Positions 55,222-64,000 are shown, counted from the first letter of the stretch. The stretch is 64,000 nt of DNA from Methyloferula stellata AR4 (GCF_000385335.1 NZ_ARWA01000001.1:450081-514080); one strand, 5' to 3'. Notes: generated by a model from the sequence alone, not told the origin. Program-made: numbers and translations.

Positions 55222-55929
55222 ATGAAAAAACTCTATCCCGACGCCAAGACGGCGCTCGCAGATGTGCTCAGTGACGATATGCTCGTGATGTCGGGCGGCT
55301 TCGGCCTCTGTGGAATTGCGACGAGCCTGATCGAGGCGATCCGCGATCTCGGCGTGAAGGGCCTCACCGTCGTTTCGAACAATGCCGGGGTCGATGGCGC
55401 GGGTCTCGGCATCCTGCTCGAATCCCGCCAGATCAAAAAAATGATCTCGTCCTATGTCGGCGAGAACAAGCTTTTCGAGAAGCTCTATCTCGCGGGCGAA
55501 CTCGAGGTCGAATTCAACCCGCAAGGCACGCTCGCCGAGCGCATCCGCGCCGGCGGCGCCGGCATCCCCGCCTTCTTCACCAAGACCGGCGTCGGCACTT
55601 TGATCGCCGAAGGCAAGGAAGTCCGCAATTTCGACGGTGCCGATTATCTGATGGAACGCTCGCTTTTCGGCGATGTCGCGATCGTCCATGCCTGGAAAGG
55701 CGATACCGAAGGCAATCTCGTCTATCGCAAGACCGCGCGCAATTTCAATCCGATGATGGCGACGGCCGCGACCGTGACGATCGCCGAGGTCGAGCATCTC
55801 GTCGAGCCCGGCGAAATCGACCCCGATTGCATCCATACGCCGGGGATTTTCGTGCAGCGCATCGTGCATGTGCCGAATGCGCAAAAGCTCATCGAGAAAA
55901 GAACCACCCGCCCGCGCGCCGCGGCTTGA
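55222..55929 (+). CDS. scoA: 3-oxoacid CoA-transferase subunit A
   Basis: The product has 235 residues. SDDMLVMSGGFGLCGIATSLIEAIRDLGVKGLTVVSNNAG is the CoA-binding glycine loop of the alpha subunit. GAGIPAFFTKTGVGTLIAEGKEVRNFDGADYLMERSLFGDVAIVHAWKGD follows as in SCOT/AtoD. With subunit B it transfers CoA from succinyl-CoA to acetoacetate or a related 3-oxoacid. scoB begins 67 bases downstream. The pair is often used for polyhydroxybutyrate breakdown. Confidence 0.93.
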   Translation: MKKLYPDAKTALADVLSDDMLVMSGGFGLCGIATSLIEAIRDLGVKGLTVVSNNAGVDGAGLGILLESRQIKKMISSYVGENKLFEKLYLAGELEVEFNPQGTLAERIRAGGAGIPAFFTKTGVGTLIAEGKEVRNFDGADYLMERSLFGDVAIVHAWKGDTEGNLVYRKTARNFNPMMATAATVTIAEVEHLVEPGEIDPDCIHTPGIFVQRIVHVPNAQKLIEKRTTRPRAAA

Positions 55930-55996
55930 GCAAGCCCGCGAAAAGGTGCAGAATTTCCGGACGTTAAAATCAACATTTTAGTGACGGGGAAACAGC

Positions 55997-56653
55997 TTGG
56001 CCTGGACCAGAGAACAAATGGCCGCCCGCGCCGCGCAGGAATTGCGCGACGGCTATTATGTCAATCTCGGCATCGGGATACCGACGCTCGTCTCGAACTA
56101 CATTCCGCCGGGCGTGAATGTCCAATTGCAGAGCGAAAACGGCATGCTCGGCACGGGGCCATTCCCCTTCGAGGGCGAGGAAGACCCCGACCTCATCAAT
56201 GCCGGCAAGCAGACCGTCACCGAATTGCCGACGACGAGCTATTTCACCTCATCCGATAGTTTCGGCATGGTACGCGGCGGCCATATCGACATTTCGATCC
56301 TGGGCGCCATGCAGGTCGCGGAAAACGGCGATCTCGCCAATTGGATGATTCCGGGCAAGATGGTGAAAGGCATGGGCGGCGCGATGGACCTCGTCGCCGG
56401 CGTCAAATATGTGGTCGTCGTCATGGAACATTGCGCCAAGGATGGCCCGAAGCTCCTCAAGCGATGCACCCTGCCTTTGACCGGCGCGGGCGTCGTCGAT
56501 CTCGTGATCACCGATCTCGGCGTCTTCTCGGTCGACCGGCATGGCGGCGGCATGGTTTTGATCGAGCTGGCCGACGGCGTGACGCTCGAAGAAATCACCG
56601 CCAAGACGGAAGCCGCCTTTACGGTTGCGCCAGAACTCTCTAAGGCTGCCTGA
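55997..56653 (+). CDS. scoB: 3-oxoacid CoA-transferase subunit B
   Basis: The product has 218 residues and starts at TTG, confirmed by the family start [31 protein letters not shown]. The catalytic Glu is in [30 protein letters not shown]. The rest ([38 protein letters not shown]) is standard. It supplies the active-site glutamate that forms the CoA thioester. It is paired with scoA, then a phosphopantetheinyl transferase follows by 20 bases. Confidence 0.95.
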   Translation: MAWTREQMAARAAQELRDGYYVNLGIGIPTLVSNYIPPGVNVQLQSENGMLGTGPFPFEGEEDPDLINAGKQTVTELPTTSYFTSSDSFGMVRGGHIDISILGAMQVAENGDLANWMIPGKMVKGMGGAMDLVAGVKYVVVVMEHCAKDGPKLLKRCTLPLTGAGVVDLVITDLGVFSVDRHGGGMVLIELADGVTLEEITAKTEAAFTVAPELSKAA

Positions 56654-56673
56654 CTATCAGCCGGGGCCTGCAA

Positions 56674-57381
56674 ATGCCGCCTGAGCTTGGCGCCATCGCA
56701 AGCTTGCCGCAGAGTTTGAACATAAACGAGAGCCTGATTCTCGTGGTGAAGGCCGCTGATGTTTTAAGCGCTCTGCCGGCGGAACGTTTGGCTTTGCCAC
56801 GCAACGAAGCCGAGCGCATCCACCGCTACAAAAAGGAAGACGACCGCCGGGCCCGCCGCGCCGCGCATGGGCTGCTGCGCCATTGCCTCGGCACCTTTCT
56901 GTCGCGTGCGCCGGAAAGTCTGGTCTTCACGCGCGACGCCAAGGGCCGGCCCTTTCTCGCCGATGTCGAAGGCTGGGACTTCAATCTCAGCCACGGCAGG
57001 CGCTGGATCGCGGTGGGGATTTCCCGCGCGGGCCGGATCGGCGTCGACGTGCAGGAGGGAGCCGATTCCTTCGACTGGAAGGCGGTCAGCCGCGCCTATC
57101 TGCATAAGGACGAGATCGCGACGCTTCAGAAGCTCTCCGCCTCGGGGCAGAGCCGCGCCGCGCTGCAACTCTGGTGTCTCAAGGAGGCCTTTCTGAAAGC
57201 GACGGGCGAAGGTCTTTCGACGCCGCCCTATCGGCTTTATCCGCGGCCGACGGAGGACGGCTGGTCGCTCTCGCATCAGGGCTATGAGTTGAAAGCCGCC
57301 GCGCATTTTCTTTCCGATGCGAGCTGCTGCGCGGCCTGGGCGACCGAGCTTGCCGCGGTGACGCGGGTCATGGTGCTTTAG
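56674..57381 (+). CDS. 4'-phosphopantetheinyl transferase (Sfp-type)
   Basis: The product has 235 residues, the two-domain Sfp/Gsp length. Motifs: RAAHGLLRHCLG, FNLSHGRRWIAVGIS, IGVDVQEG (magnesium and CoA), WCLKEAFLKATGEGL (catalytic). It moves the phosphopantetheine arm of CoA onto a carrier protein of a fatty-acid, polyketide or peptide synthase. No such synthase is in the window. It could share a transcript with scoAB. Confidence 0.9.
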   Translation: MPPELGAIASLPQSLNINESLILVVKAADVLSALPAERLALPRNEAERIHRYKKEDDRRARRAAHGLLRHCLGTFLSRAPESLVFTRDAKGRPFLADVEGWDFNLSHGRRWIAVGISRAGRIGVDVQEGADSFDWKAVSRAYLHKDEIATLQKLSASGQSRAALQLWCLKEAFLKATGEGLSTPPYRLYPRPTEDGWSLSHQGYELKAAAHFLSDASCCAAWATELAAVTRVMVL

Positions 57382-57409
57382 GCCACGTTCATTCTGCGAT
57401 CTGCAGACC

Positions 57410-57496
57410 GTCATTGCGAGCGAAGCGAAGCAATCCAGGGCAACCGCTCCCCGACAATGGCATGGATTGCTTCGTCGCTCCGCTCCTCGCAATGAC
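57410..57496. repeat. Inverted repeat of the GTCATTGCGAGCG type
   Basis: GTCATTGCGAGCGAAGCGAA at the left pairs with the CGCTCCTCGCAATGAC end at the right, and AAGCAATCCA with TGGATTGCTT inside. This is a well-known dispersed bacterial intergenic palindrome. It lies between the convergent phosphopantetheinyl transferase and kup genes and may serve both as a terminator. Confidence 0.9.
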
Positions 57497-57515
57497 AACT
57501 GCTTGAGTCTCGGCG

Positions 57516-59402
57516 TTACACCTCCACCTGCGTGCCGAGTTCGATCACGCGATTGGGGGGAATGCGAAAGAATTCCGTCGCCGCCAAGGCATTGCGATGC
57601 ATGGCTTCGAAGATCTTCGTTTCGATCTTGCGCCATTTTGCCCGCTTCTTCGGAACGATCGTGAAACGTCCGACGAAGAAGGACGTATCCATCATGTTGA
57701 AGCGCAATTGCTTCATCGCGCAATCGTCCAAGGCGCGCGGAATATTCGGCGATTCCATGAAACCGTAATTGACGGTGATCGTGTGATAATTATCGGCGAG
57801 ATGATGCACCTCGACGCGATCGGCCTGCGCCACGTGCGGAATATTCTTGGTCACGACCTGCATCAACGCGATGCGCTCATGCAGGATCTTATTGTGCTTG
57901 AGATTATGCAGGAGGGGCACCGGCACGACATCGAGACGGTTGGTCAGATAGACCGCCGTGCCATGCACCCGCGGCTTATTGTGCATCTGATGGATGAAGG
58001 TCTCGAGCGGCAGCGTATCGCGCTCCAATTTCATCACCAGCAAAGCGCGGCCGTCGCGCCAGATCGACATCAAGGCGAAAATCACCGTCGCCACAGCCAG
58101 CGGAATCCAGCCGCCTTCCAGGATCTTCGTCATGTTGGCGGTCACGAAAGCCAGATCGACAAGAATGAAAAGACCCGCGATGGAAACGCTCAAAGGCAGG
58201 CTCCAGCGCCAAATCTCGTGCATGACGTGGAAGATCAAAATCGAGGTCAAGAGCATCGTGAGCGCGACAGCGATGCCATAGGCGGCCGCCAGATTGTCGG
58301 ATGAGCGGAAGGTGAGCGTCAGCGTCAAAGTCAGCGCCATCAAGGCCCAATTGACGAAGCCGACATAGATCTGGCCATAGCCTCCCTCCGAAGTCTGCGT
58401 GATATGCAGGCGCGGACAGAGGCCAAGCTGGATCGCCTGACGCGTCATCGAAAACGCCCCGCTGATGATCGCCTGACTTGCGATGATCGTCGCCAGAGTC
58501 GCCAAGATCACGAGAGGAATTTGCAGCACCGCCGGGCAAAGCACGAAGAACGGATTCTCGCCGTTTGCGACCCCGCCATCGAGAACGAGGGCCGTCTGCC
58601 CGGCATAGTTCAAAAGAAGCATCGGCAGGACGAGGCCATACCAGGCGCCGCGGATGGCCTTCAGCCCGAAATGGCCCATGTCGGCATAAAGCGCTTCGGC
58701 GCCCGTGGCGCAGAGAAAGACCGCGCCAAGCACGAGAAACCCCTCGAACCCGTGCGTGAAAAGATAGGTGAGACCATAGCGCGGATCGAGAGCCTCGAAG
58801 ACGGCCGGATGCTTCACGATGCCCATCAAGCCCAACAGACCGAGCAACACGAACCAGATCACCATGACCGGCCCGAATAATTTGCCGATTCGCGCGCTGC
58901 CCTGCGATTGCAAGGCGAAAAGGCCGACCAAAATCACGACGGCCATCGGCACGATATAAGGCTCGATGCTCGGGATCGGGGCCTTCAATCCTTCGAGCGC
59001 GCTCAAGACCGATATGGCAGGCGTGATGGCGCCATCGCCGTAGAGCAAAGCCGCACCGAGAATGCCGAGACTGACGATGCCGATACGCGTGCCCTCTTTG
59101 CGGCTCAACAGGGACATCAGCGCCAGGATGCCGCCTTCACCTTCATTGTCGGCCCGCATCACCACGGCGACATATTTGAGCGAGGTCGTGATCAAAAGCG
59201 TCCAGACGATCAGCGACAACATGCCGAGAACGGTGCCCGGCGTAGACAAATCGCCGGCGCGATCGAGCACGGTCTTCATCGTGTAGAGCGGACTCGTGCC
59301 TATATCGCCATAGACGACGCCCAGCGCCCCCAGCACCAAGGCGCTAAAGCGCGGCGGCTTTGCCCCGGCGACCGGGTGAATGCGATTTGATAGGCTTGCC
59401 AT
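57516..59402 (-). CDS. kup: Low-affinity potassium transporter Kup
   Basis: The product has 628 residues. GALGVVYGDIGTSPLYTMKTVL is the Kup signature after the first segment. About twelve membrane helices follow up to residue 440 (including VLGAVFLCATGAEALYADMGHFG), then a cytoplasmic C-domain with VHGTAVYLTNRLDVVPVPLLHNLKHNKILHER. It imports potassium with protons. Stand-alone gene; the 560-base gap to the divergent serine-cycle operon holds both promoters. Confidence 0.95.
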   Translation of the reverse strand: MASLSNRIHPVAGAKPPRFSALVLGALGVVYGDIGTSPLYTMKTVLDRAGDLSTPGTVLGMLSLIVWTLLITTSLKYVAVVMRADNEGEGGILALMSLLSRKEGTRIGIVSLGILGAALLYGDGAITPAISVLSALEGLKAPIPSIEPYIVPMAVVILVGLFALQSQGSARIGKLFGPVMVIWFVLLGLLGLMGIVKHPAVFEALDPRYGLTYLFTHGFEGFLVLGAVFLCATGAEALYADMGHFGLKAIRGAWYGLVLPMLLLNYAGQTALVLDGGVANGENPFFVLCPAVLQIPLVILATLATIIASQAIISGAFSMTRQAIQLGLCPRLHITQTSEGGYGQIYVGFVNWALMALTLTLTLTFRSSDNLAAAYGIAVALTMLLTSILIFHVMHEIWRWSLPLSVSIAGLFILVDLAFVTANMTKILEGGWIPLAVATVIFALMSIWRDGRALLVMKLERDTLPLETFIHQMHNKPRVHGTAVYLTNRLDVVPVPLLHNLKHNKILHERIALMQVVTKNIPHVAQADRVEVHHLADNYHTITVNYGFMESPNIPRALDDCAMKQLRFNMMDTSFFVGRFTIVPKKRAKWRKIETKIFEAMHRNALAATEFFRIPPNRVIELGTQVEV

Positions 59403-59964
59403 ACGGGAAATCTCTTTGCGAACGGGGGCGTAGCATCACGTTGGAAGCCTACAAGGGAAAGTCGAAGGATTTAAGAAAGTTACATTTTCCTTGCAATATC
59501 CGCGGCAAGGAGGCTCCCTTGCCGTTCAGAAGGCCGAGAGTTTCAAGAGCCGCCGCTTTGGTTTAGAATCGATGCTGTCAGCCGTTGCATTTTGCATTGC
59601 ACCAAATCCGAAAATTTATTTGGTGCTGACCAAAGAATATTTGATCCGGCCCGCAGTTTTTTACTTTAAGTCACAAAATGTCCCATTGCGCCGATTTAAA
59701 CGGCCGGGGTACCAATATTTTGGCACCTGCCGCTTGACGAGTCCGATCCGAGACCGGCAAAGGAGCTAGCTGGACGCTTTTCCGGCAAATGGAATGAGCA
59801 TGGACGGCGGTTGAACGTTTCGACAGCCAGTCCTTGAAAAGGTCCGGTGCAAGGCCGGATCTAGCCCTTTTCGGCTCCAGCCGAACGGCCATCCGGCCAA
59901 ACCATATGAGGAAGGCCTGCCGGTGCAGCCCACCGGAACGCTGGTCAATAGGAGGATCTCAAGA

Positions 59965-61155
59965 ATGCCCGGCCGCCACTTTCTATTCGTTCCTGGCCCC
60001 ACCAATGTCCCCGACCGGATCCTTCGCGCGATGCATGTGCCGATGGAAGATCACCGGAATCCGACCTTTCCGGATCTGACAAAACCGATTCTCGAAGACC
60101 TGAAGAAAATCTTCAAGACGACGACCGGCCAATGTTTCGTCTATCCGTCGACCGGCACCGGCGGCTGGGAAGCCGCGCTGACGAACACGCTGTCGCCCGG
60201 CGATAAGGTCATCGTGTCGCGCTATGGCCAGTTCAGCGCGCTTTGGACGGATCTCGCCCAGCGCATCGGCCTCGATGTGCAGGTCATCGACGAAGAATGG
60301 GGCACGGGCACGCATCCCGAGCATATTCACGCCATCCTCGAGGCCGACAAGGAGCACAAGATCAAAGGCGTGCTCGTCGTCCAGAACGAGACCGCGACGG
60401 GCGTCACCTCCGATGTCGGCGCCGTGCGCAAGGCGATGGATGCGGCCAAGCATCCGGCTCTTCTCTATGTCGACGGCGTCTCCTCGATCGGCTGTATCGA
60501 TTTCCGCATGGACGAATGGGGCGTCGATCTCGCGGTCGCAGGCTCGCAGAAGGGCTTCATGCTGCCGGCCGGTCTCGCCATCGTCGGCGCCAGCCAGAAG
60601 GCGCTCGAAGCGCGCCACACCGCGAAATGCGCGCGTGTCTTCTTCAACTTCGAAGACATGATCAAGAGCAATGCGACCGGCTATTTCCCCTATACGCCGT
60701 CGCTGCCGCTGCTCTATGGCCTGCGCGAATCGATGAAGATGATGTTCGAGGAAGGCCAGGAAAACGTCTTCCAGCGCCATCATTATCTCGCGAGCGGCGT
60801 GCGCGCCGCGGTCTCCGCCTGGGGCCTGAAGAATTGCGCGACCGAGCCCAAATGGTTCTCGGACACGGTTACCGCGATCGTCGTGCCGGAAGGCTTCAAT
60901 GGCGCCGACGTGATCGCCACCGCCTATCGCCGCTATAATCTGGCACTCGGCGCGGGTCTCGCAAAGGTCGCGGGCAAGGTCTTCCGCATCGGTCATCTCG
61001 GCGATCTCAACGAGCTGATGGTGCTCGGCGCGCTCGCGGGTGCCGAAATGTCCATGCTCGATATCGGCATCAAGATCGAGCCCGGCAGCGGTGTCGCCGC
61101 GGCGCAAAATTATTTCCGCAGCTCGAACAGCGTCATCGCCAACGCCGCGGAATAA
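59965..61155 (+). CDS. sgaA: Serine-glyoxylate aminotransferase
   Basis: The product is 396 residues from the ATG at 59965 behind AGGAGG. PGRHFLFVPGPTNVPDRILRAMHVPMEDHRNP is the family start. The pyridoxal-phosphate lysine is in AVAGSQKGFMLPAGLAIV, with LYVDGVSSIGCIDFRMDEWGVD before it. It converts serine and glyoxylate to hydroxypyruvate and glycine, a central step of the serine cycle for formaldehyde assimilation. A long AT-rich leader (59403-59964) lies upstream. A repeat follows, then hydroxypyruvate reductase. Confidence 0.95.
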   Translation: MPGRHFLFVPGPTNVPDRILRAMHVPMEDHRNPTFPDLTKPILEDLKKIFKTTTGQCFVYPSTGTGGWEAALTNTLSPGDKVIVSRYGQFSALWTDLAQRIGLDVQVIDEEWGTGTHPEHIHAILEADKEHKIKGVLVVQNETATGVTSDVGAVRKAMDAAKHPALLYVDGVSSIGCIDFRMDEWGVDLAVAGSQKGFMLPAGLAIVGASQKALEARHTAKCARVFFNFEDMIKSNATGYFPYTPSLPLLYGLRESMKMMFEEGQENVFQRHHYLASGVRAAVSAWGLKNCATEPKWFSDTVTAIVVPEGFNGADVIATAYRRYNLALGAGLAKVAGKVFRIGHLGDLNELMVLGALAGAEMSMLDIGIKIEPGSGVAAAQNYFRSSNSVIANAAE

Positions 61156-61189
61156 ATATCGAGTCAGTGCACTTGCTCTAGGTATGCGC

Positions 61190-61317
61190 ACCCTCTCCCT
61201 GTGGGAGAGGGTGGTCAGCGAAGCTGACCGGGTGAGGGGTTACGAACTACATTCGAAGAATGTAACCCCTCATCCGCCTCGCATTCGCTGAGCACCTTAT
61301 CCCACAGGGAGAAGGGA
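61190..61317. repeat. Long inverted intergenic repeat
   Basis: ACCCTCTCCCTGTGGGAGAG at the left pairs in part with CCCACAGGGAGAAGGG at the right. GAGGGGTTAC pairs with GTAACCCCTC in the centre. It sits between sgaA and hprA and could attenuate transcription between them. Confidence 0.85.
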
Positions 61318-61426
61318 TTCGCGCACTGTGATTTTTCTATAAAAATCCAATGCGTCTGCGGCCGGAACCGTCCGTAAGAAGATGGCTAACTCGAAAATCC
61401 AAGCGTTCGAATAGGGAGGGGAGTCC

Positions 61427-62386
61427 ATGGCAGATCAGGCACCGCTGAAAATCGTTTTCCTGGACCGCGGCACCCTCGGCGTCCCGCTGCGCGAGCCGAG
61501 CTTCCCGCACAGCTATACGGAATATGATGCGACGTCGCCCGAGCAGATCGTCGAACGCCTCGCCGATGCCGACATCGCCATCATCAACAAGGTCCAGGTG
61601 CGCACGGCCTCGCTCGAAAAACTGCCGAAGCTGAAAATGATCGCCGTCGCCGCGACCGGCACGGATTGCGTCGACAAGGCCTATTGCAAGGCGCACAACA
61701 TACCCGTCATTAACATCCGCAATTATGCGGTGAACACGGTGCCGGAACATACGCTTGCGCTCATCTTCGCGCTGCGCCGCAGCCTCATCCCCTACACGCT
61801 CGACGTCCGCAAAGGCAAATGGCAGACGATCGATCAATTCTGCTATTTCGATCATCCGATCCGCGATATTTCAGGCTCGACGCTCGGCCTCATCGGCTAT
61901 GGAGCGCTCGGCAAATCGGTCGCGACACGCGCCGAAGCGCTCGGCATGAAAGTCATCGCGACCGACGTCTATGATTTTCCCGGCAAGGTCGATCTCGACA
62001 CGATTTTGAAAGAAAGCGACATCGTCTCGCTGCACTGCCCTTTGACCGATGGCACCCGCAACATCATCGGCGCGGCCGAATTGAAAAAGATGAAGAAGGA
62101 CGCGATCCTCATTAACACGGCGCGCGGCGGCCTCGTCGACGAAGCGGCTCTGGTCGATGCCTTGAAGACGGGCGAGATCGGCGGCGCCGGCTTTGACGTA
62201 CTCACTGTCGAGCCGCCGAAGAACGGCAATGTGCTGCTCGATCAAGGCGCCGATCTGCCGAATCTCATCATCACGCCGCATGTCGCTTGGGCGAGCCACG
62301 AGGCCATGACCGGCCTTGCCAACCAGCTTGTTGAAAATATCGAGCTTTGGGTCGCAGGCACACCGCGCAATCTCGTGACGGAATAA
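61427..62386 (+). CDS. hprA: Hydroxypyruvate reductase
   Basis: The product has 319 residues. A D-2-hydroxyacid dehydrogenase: NAD loop GLIGYGALGKSVATRAEALGM, catalytic Arg in INTARGGLVDEAAL, Glu in FDVLTVEPPKNG, His in ITPHVAWASHEA. NYAVNTVPEHTLALIFALRRSL is typical of the glycerate dehydrogenase group. It reduces hydroxypyruvate to D-glycerate in the serine cycle. A GGAGGGG site precedes it. The glycerate kinase start follows 4 bases after its stop. Confidence 0.93.
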   Translation: MADQAPLKIVFLDRGTLGVPLREPSFPHSYTEYDATSPEQIVERLADADIAIINKVQVRTASLEKLPKLKMIAVAATGTDCVDKAYCKAHNIPVINIRNYAVNTVPEHTLALIFALRRSLIPYTLDVRKGKWQTIDQFCYFDHPIRDISGSTLGLIGYGALGKSVATRAEALGMKVIATDVYDFPGKVDLDTILKESDIVSLHCPLTDGTRNIIGAAELKKMKKDAILINTARGGLVDEAALVDALKTGEIGGAGFDVLTVEPPKNGNVLLDQGADLPNLIITPHVAWASHEAMTGLANQLVENIELWVAGTPRNLVTE

Positions 62387-62390
62387 GCGC

Positions 62391-63659
62391 TTGGCCTCTG
62401 CCCATAAAGACCTGCTGCGGGCTTTGTTCGACGCAGCGATCCATCGCGCCCTACCCTCGGTCTGCTTGCCGCAAAACCTGCCGCCGAGGCCCAAGGGCCG
62501 CACGATCGTCATCGGCGCGGGCAAAGCCGCCGCTGCCATGGCGAAAGCCGTCGAGGACAATTGGGACGGGCCCCTCGAAGGTCTCGTCGTCACGCGCTAC
62601 GGCCATAACGTGCCCTGCAAGACGATCGAAGTGATCGAGGCGGCGCATCCTGTGCCGGACGCGGCCGGCATGGCGGGCGCCGCGCGCATCCTTGCCTCTG
62701 TGAAAGGGCTCACCTCCGACGATCTCGTGCTCTCCCTCATCTCCGGCGGCGCCTCGGCGCTTCTGGCTTTACCGGCGCAGGGCATTTCGCTCGCCGAGAA
62801 GCAGGAGATCAACAAGGCGCTTTTGAAATCCGGCGCGACGATCACCGAAATGAATTGCGTGAGGAAACATCTCTCGGCGATCAAGGGCGGCCGCCTCGCG
62901 GCGGCGGCGACGCCGGCGCGGATGGTGACTTTGATGATTTCGGACGTGCCCGGCGACGACCCGTCCGTCATCGGCTCGGGGCCGACCGTCGCCGATCCCA
63001 CGACGCAAGCCGACGCTTTGGGGATTCTGCAGAAATATAAGATCGACGTGCCGGCCTCGGTCAAAGCCGTGCTTGGTCTTCCGGCCAATGAGACGCCGAA
63101 ACCGGGCGACGCCTGTTTCTCGAAAAACGAATTACGCATGATCGTGACGCCGCAAGCCTCGCTCGAAGCCGCGGCGGAGATTGCGAAAGCGCATGGCTAT
63201 CAGCCAATGATCCTTGGCAATGATATCGAGGGCGAGGCGCGCGATGTGGCGCTCGTTCATGCCGCGATCGCGCGGCAGGTGGCGCATTACGGCCAGCCCG
63301 GCGCCGCGCCCTTGGCGCTTCTCTCGGGCGGCGAAACCACGGTCACGGTGCGCGGCAAAGGCCGCGGCGGCCGCAATGCCGAATTTTTGCTGGCGCTCGC
63401 CGTCGCGCTCGATGGCCATGCAGGCATTCATGCCATCGCGGGCGATACAGATGGGATCGACGGGACGGAAGACAATGCCGGCGCGATGCTCGCGCCTGAT
63501 ACGCTCGCGCGAGCGGCCGCGATCGGCGCGAGTGCCAAAGCCCATCTCGCGAATAATGACGGCTATAGCTTCTTTTCGGCGCTCGGCGATCTTGTCGTCA
63601 CCGGACCGACGCTGACCAATGTGAATGACTTCCGCGCGATCCTGATCGACAAAAGCTGA
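62391..63659 (+). CDS. gckA: Glycerate 2-kinase (MOFRL family)
   Basis: The product has 422 residues, starting at TTG 4 bases after hprA. GRTIVIGAGKAAAAMAKAVEDNWDG and ISGGASALLALPAQGISLAEKQEINKALLKSGATITEMNCVRKHLSAIKGG are the DUF4147 domain. The MOFRL domain ends the protein (LLSGGETTVTVRGKGRGGRNAEFLLALAVAL, GDTDGIDGTEDNAGAML). It phosphorylates glycerate to 2-phosphoglycerate, which enters central metabolism, completing the branch begun by sgaA and hprA. Confidence 0.93.
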   Translation: MASAHKDLLRALFDAAIHRALPSVCLPQNLPPRPKGRTIVIGAGKAAAAMAKAVEDNWDGPLEGLVVTRYGHNVPCKTIEVIEAAHPVPDAAGMAGAARILASVKGLTSDDLVLSLISGGASALLALPAQGISLAEKQEINKALLKSGATITEMNCVRKHLSAIKGGRLAAAATPARMVTLMISDVPGDDPSVIGSGPTVADPTTQADALGILQKYKIDVPASVKAVLGLPANETPKPGDACFSKNELRMIVTPQASLEAAAEIAKAHGYQPMILGNDIEGEARDVALVHAAIARQVAHYGQPGAAPLALLSGGETTVTVRGKGRGGRNAEFLLALAVALDGHAGIHAIAGDTDGIDGTEDNAGAMLAPDTLARAAAIGASAKAHLANNDGYSFFSALGDLVVTGPTLTNVNDFRAILIDKS

Positions 63660-63723
63660 GCGATCGGCAGATGAGGTCCAAAACGAAATGGCAGGCGCTA
63701 GGCCTGCCATTCGCTCGATCACA

Positions 63724-63840
63724 TTAGATCACGATGATTTTGGATCGAATCGATCCAAAATCATGAACATGATCGATTCTAATAGTTTAGAGCGGGATGC
63801 GGCCGGAAAACCGCTACACACTTTTCCTCATCCCGCTCTA
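63724..63840. repeat. Intergenic repeat, copy 3
   Basis: It begins with ATGATTTTGGATCGAATCGATCCAAAATCAT, which is a palindrome, shown here in parts: ATTTTGGATCGA with TCGATCCAAAAT. Then comes TCTAATAGTTTAGAGCGGGATG and a closing CATCCCGCTCTA. It matches 27204-27313 in order and 36541-36608 reversed. Confidence 0.85.
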
Positions 63841-63848
63841 TCGCGATC

Positions 63849-64000
63849 TCAGTATTTCCGGACGACCGGAGGCGGCGGAGCGAGCGGAGGCGGAGGCAGC
63901 GGCGCGAAGATCGCCGTCAGGATGGGCGTGATCGGATCGAAGAGAGCCAGTGGCGGCGGCACGAACACGACCGGCGCAGGCGGCGGCGGAGCGGCGAGAT
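63849..64000 (-). CDS. C-terminal end of a proline-rich protein (partial)
   Basis: On the minus strand an open frame enters from the right edge and ends at TGA (63849-63851). It reads AAPPPPAPVVFVPPPLALFD, then PITPILTAIFAPLPPPPLAP and ends PVVRKY. The proline clusters suggest an extended envelope or surface segment. The rest of the gene lies outside the window. Confidence 0.55.
   Translation of the reverse strand, partial: LAAPPPPAPVVFVPPPLALFDPITPILTAIFAPLPPPPLAPPPPVVRKY

Noticed and set aside
1-64000. CRISPR array or cas genes
   Set aside because: No regularly spaced repeats with unique spacers and no Cas motifs were seen; the repeats found are intergenic palindromes.

Overview
The window looks like the chromosome of an alphaproteobacterium of the order Rhizobiales (Hyphomicrobiales), most likely a methylotrophic and probably nitrogen-fixing member of the Beijerinckiaceae (Methylocella, Methylocapsa, Methyloferula or Beijerinckia type). 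The evidence is the CtrA/ChpT/SciP cell-cycle set, the serine-cycle block (serine-glyoxylate aminotransferase, hydroxypyruvate reductase, glycerate 2-kinase) at the right end, a NifJ-type pyruvate:ferredoxin oxidoreductase with FNR/FixK-like boxes, and the GC-rich codon use. The genus is an inference.

Region 1, 1-12.2 kb, is a genomic island ending at the 3' end of a tRNA-Thr(CGT) gene. A P4-type tyrosine integrase lies next to the tRNA, with five copies of a heptamer (likely integrase arm sites) at its start. The left end of the island lies outside the window. Cargo: an HUH-type Rep-like protein, a PGN_0703-type nuclease, a C5-cytosine methyltransferase, and a convergent three-gene overlapping operon (Vsr endonuclease, a protein with two GHKL ATPase modules, a stand-alone receiver protein). 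An XRE regulator, a superinfection-immunity-like membrane protein, orphan small genes and a decayed metallo-beta-lactamase fragment follow. The methyltransferase/Vsr/GHKL/receiver group looks like a signalling-coupled restriction-modification or defence system and is the best candidate for something little described.

Region 2, 12.2-24 kb, is core genome: tRNA-Thr, tRNA-Met, a PmtA-like methyltransferase, mnmA, sciP with a CtrA-type box, a UPF0104 membrane protein, fliJ, ctrA, cheR, cheY, cheW, a hybrid cheA and chpT. fliI and cheB, which often accompany these genes, are absent from their expected places.

Region 3, 24-36.4 kb, is mixed metabolism and envelope: cysQ, an EipA-like protein, a membrane-anchored coiled-coil protein, a TetR regulator, a Tat-exported bicupin oxalate decarboxylase, a cytochrome P450, tRNA-Glu(CTC), a YoaK-type membrane protein, two unknown proteins, a sulfite-oxidase-like molybdoenzyme with a flavin reductase, a cydB remnant and a DUF1348 protein.

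Region 4, 36.5-44.8 kb, is a likely low-oxygen redox operon: a GltD-like iron-sulfur flavoprotein, nifJ and a dihydroorotate-dehydrogenase-like protein, divergent from an MFS transporter. Two FNR/FixK boxes lie in the shared promoter region.

Region 5, 44.9-59.4 kb, holds an aldo/keto reductase remnant, small exported or lipidated unknowns, a protein with a natural poly-histidine tail, a molybdenum hydroxylase pair (IorA/IorB type), a Tox-REase-5/Imm52 toxin-immunity pair, a methyltransferase, scoAB, a phosphopantetheinyl transferase and kup. Region 6, 59.9-63.7 kb, is the serine-cycle trio. Several intergenic repeat families (18.5, 27.2, 36.5, 55.0, 57.4, 61.2 and 63.7 kb) mark the core chromosome.
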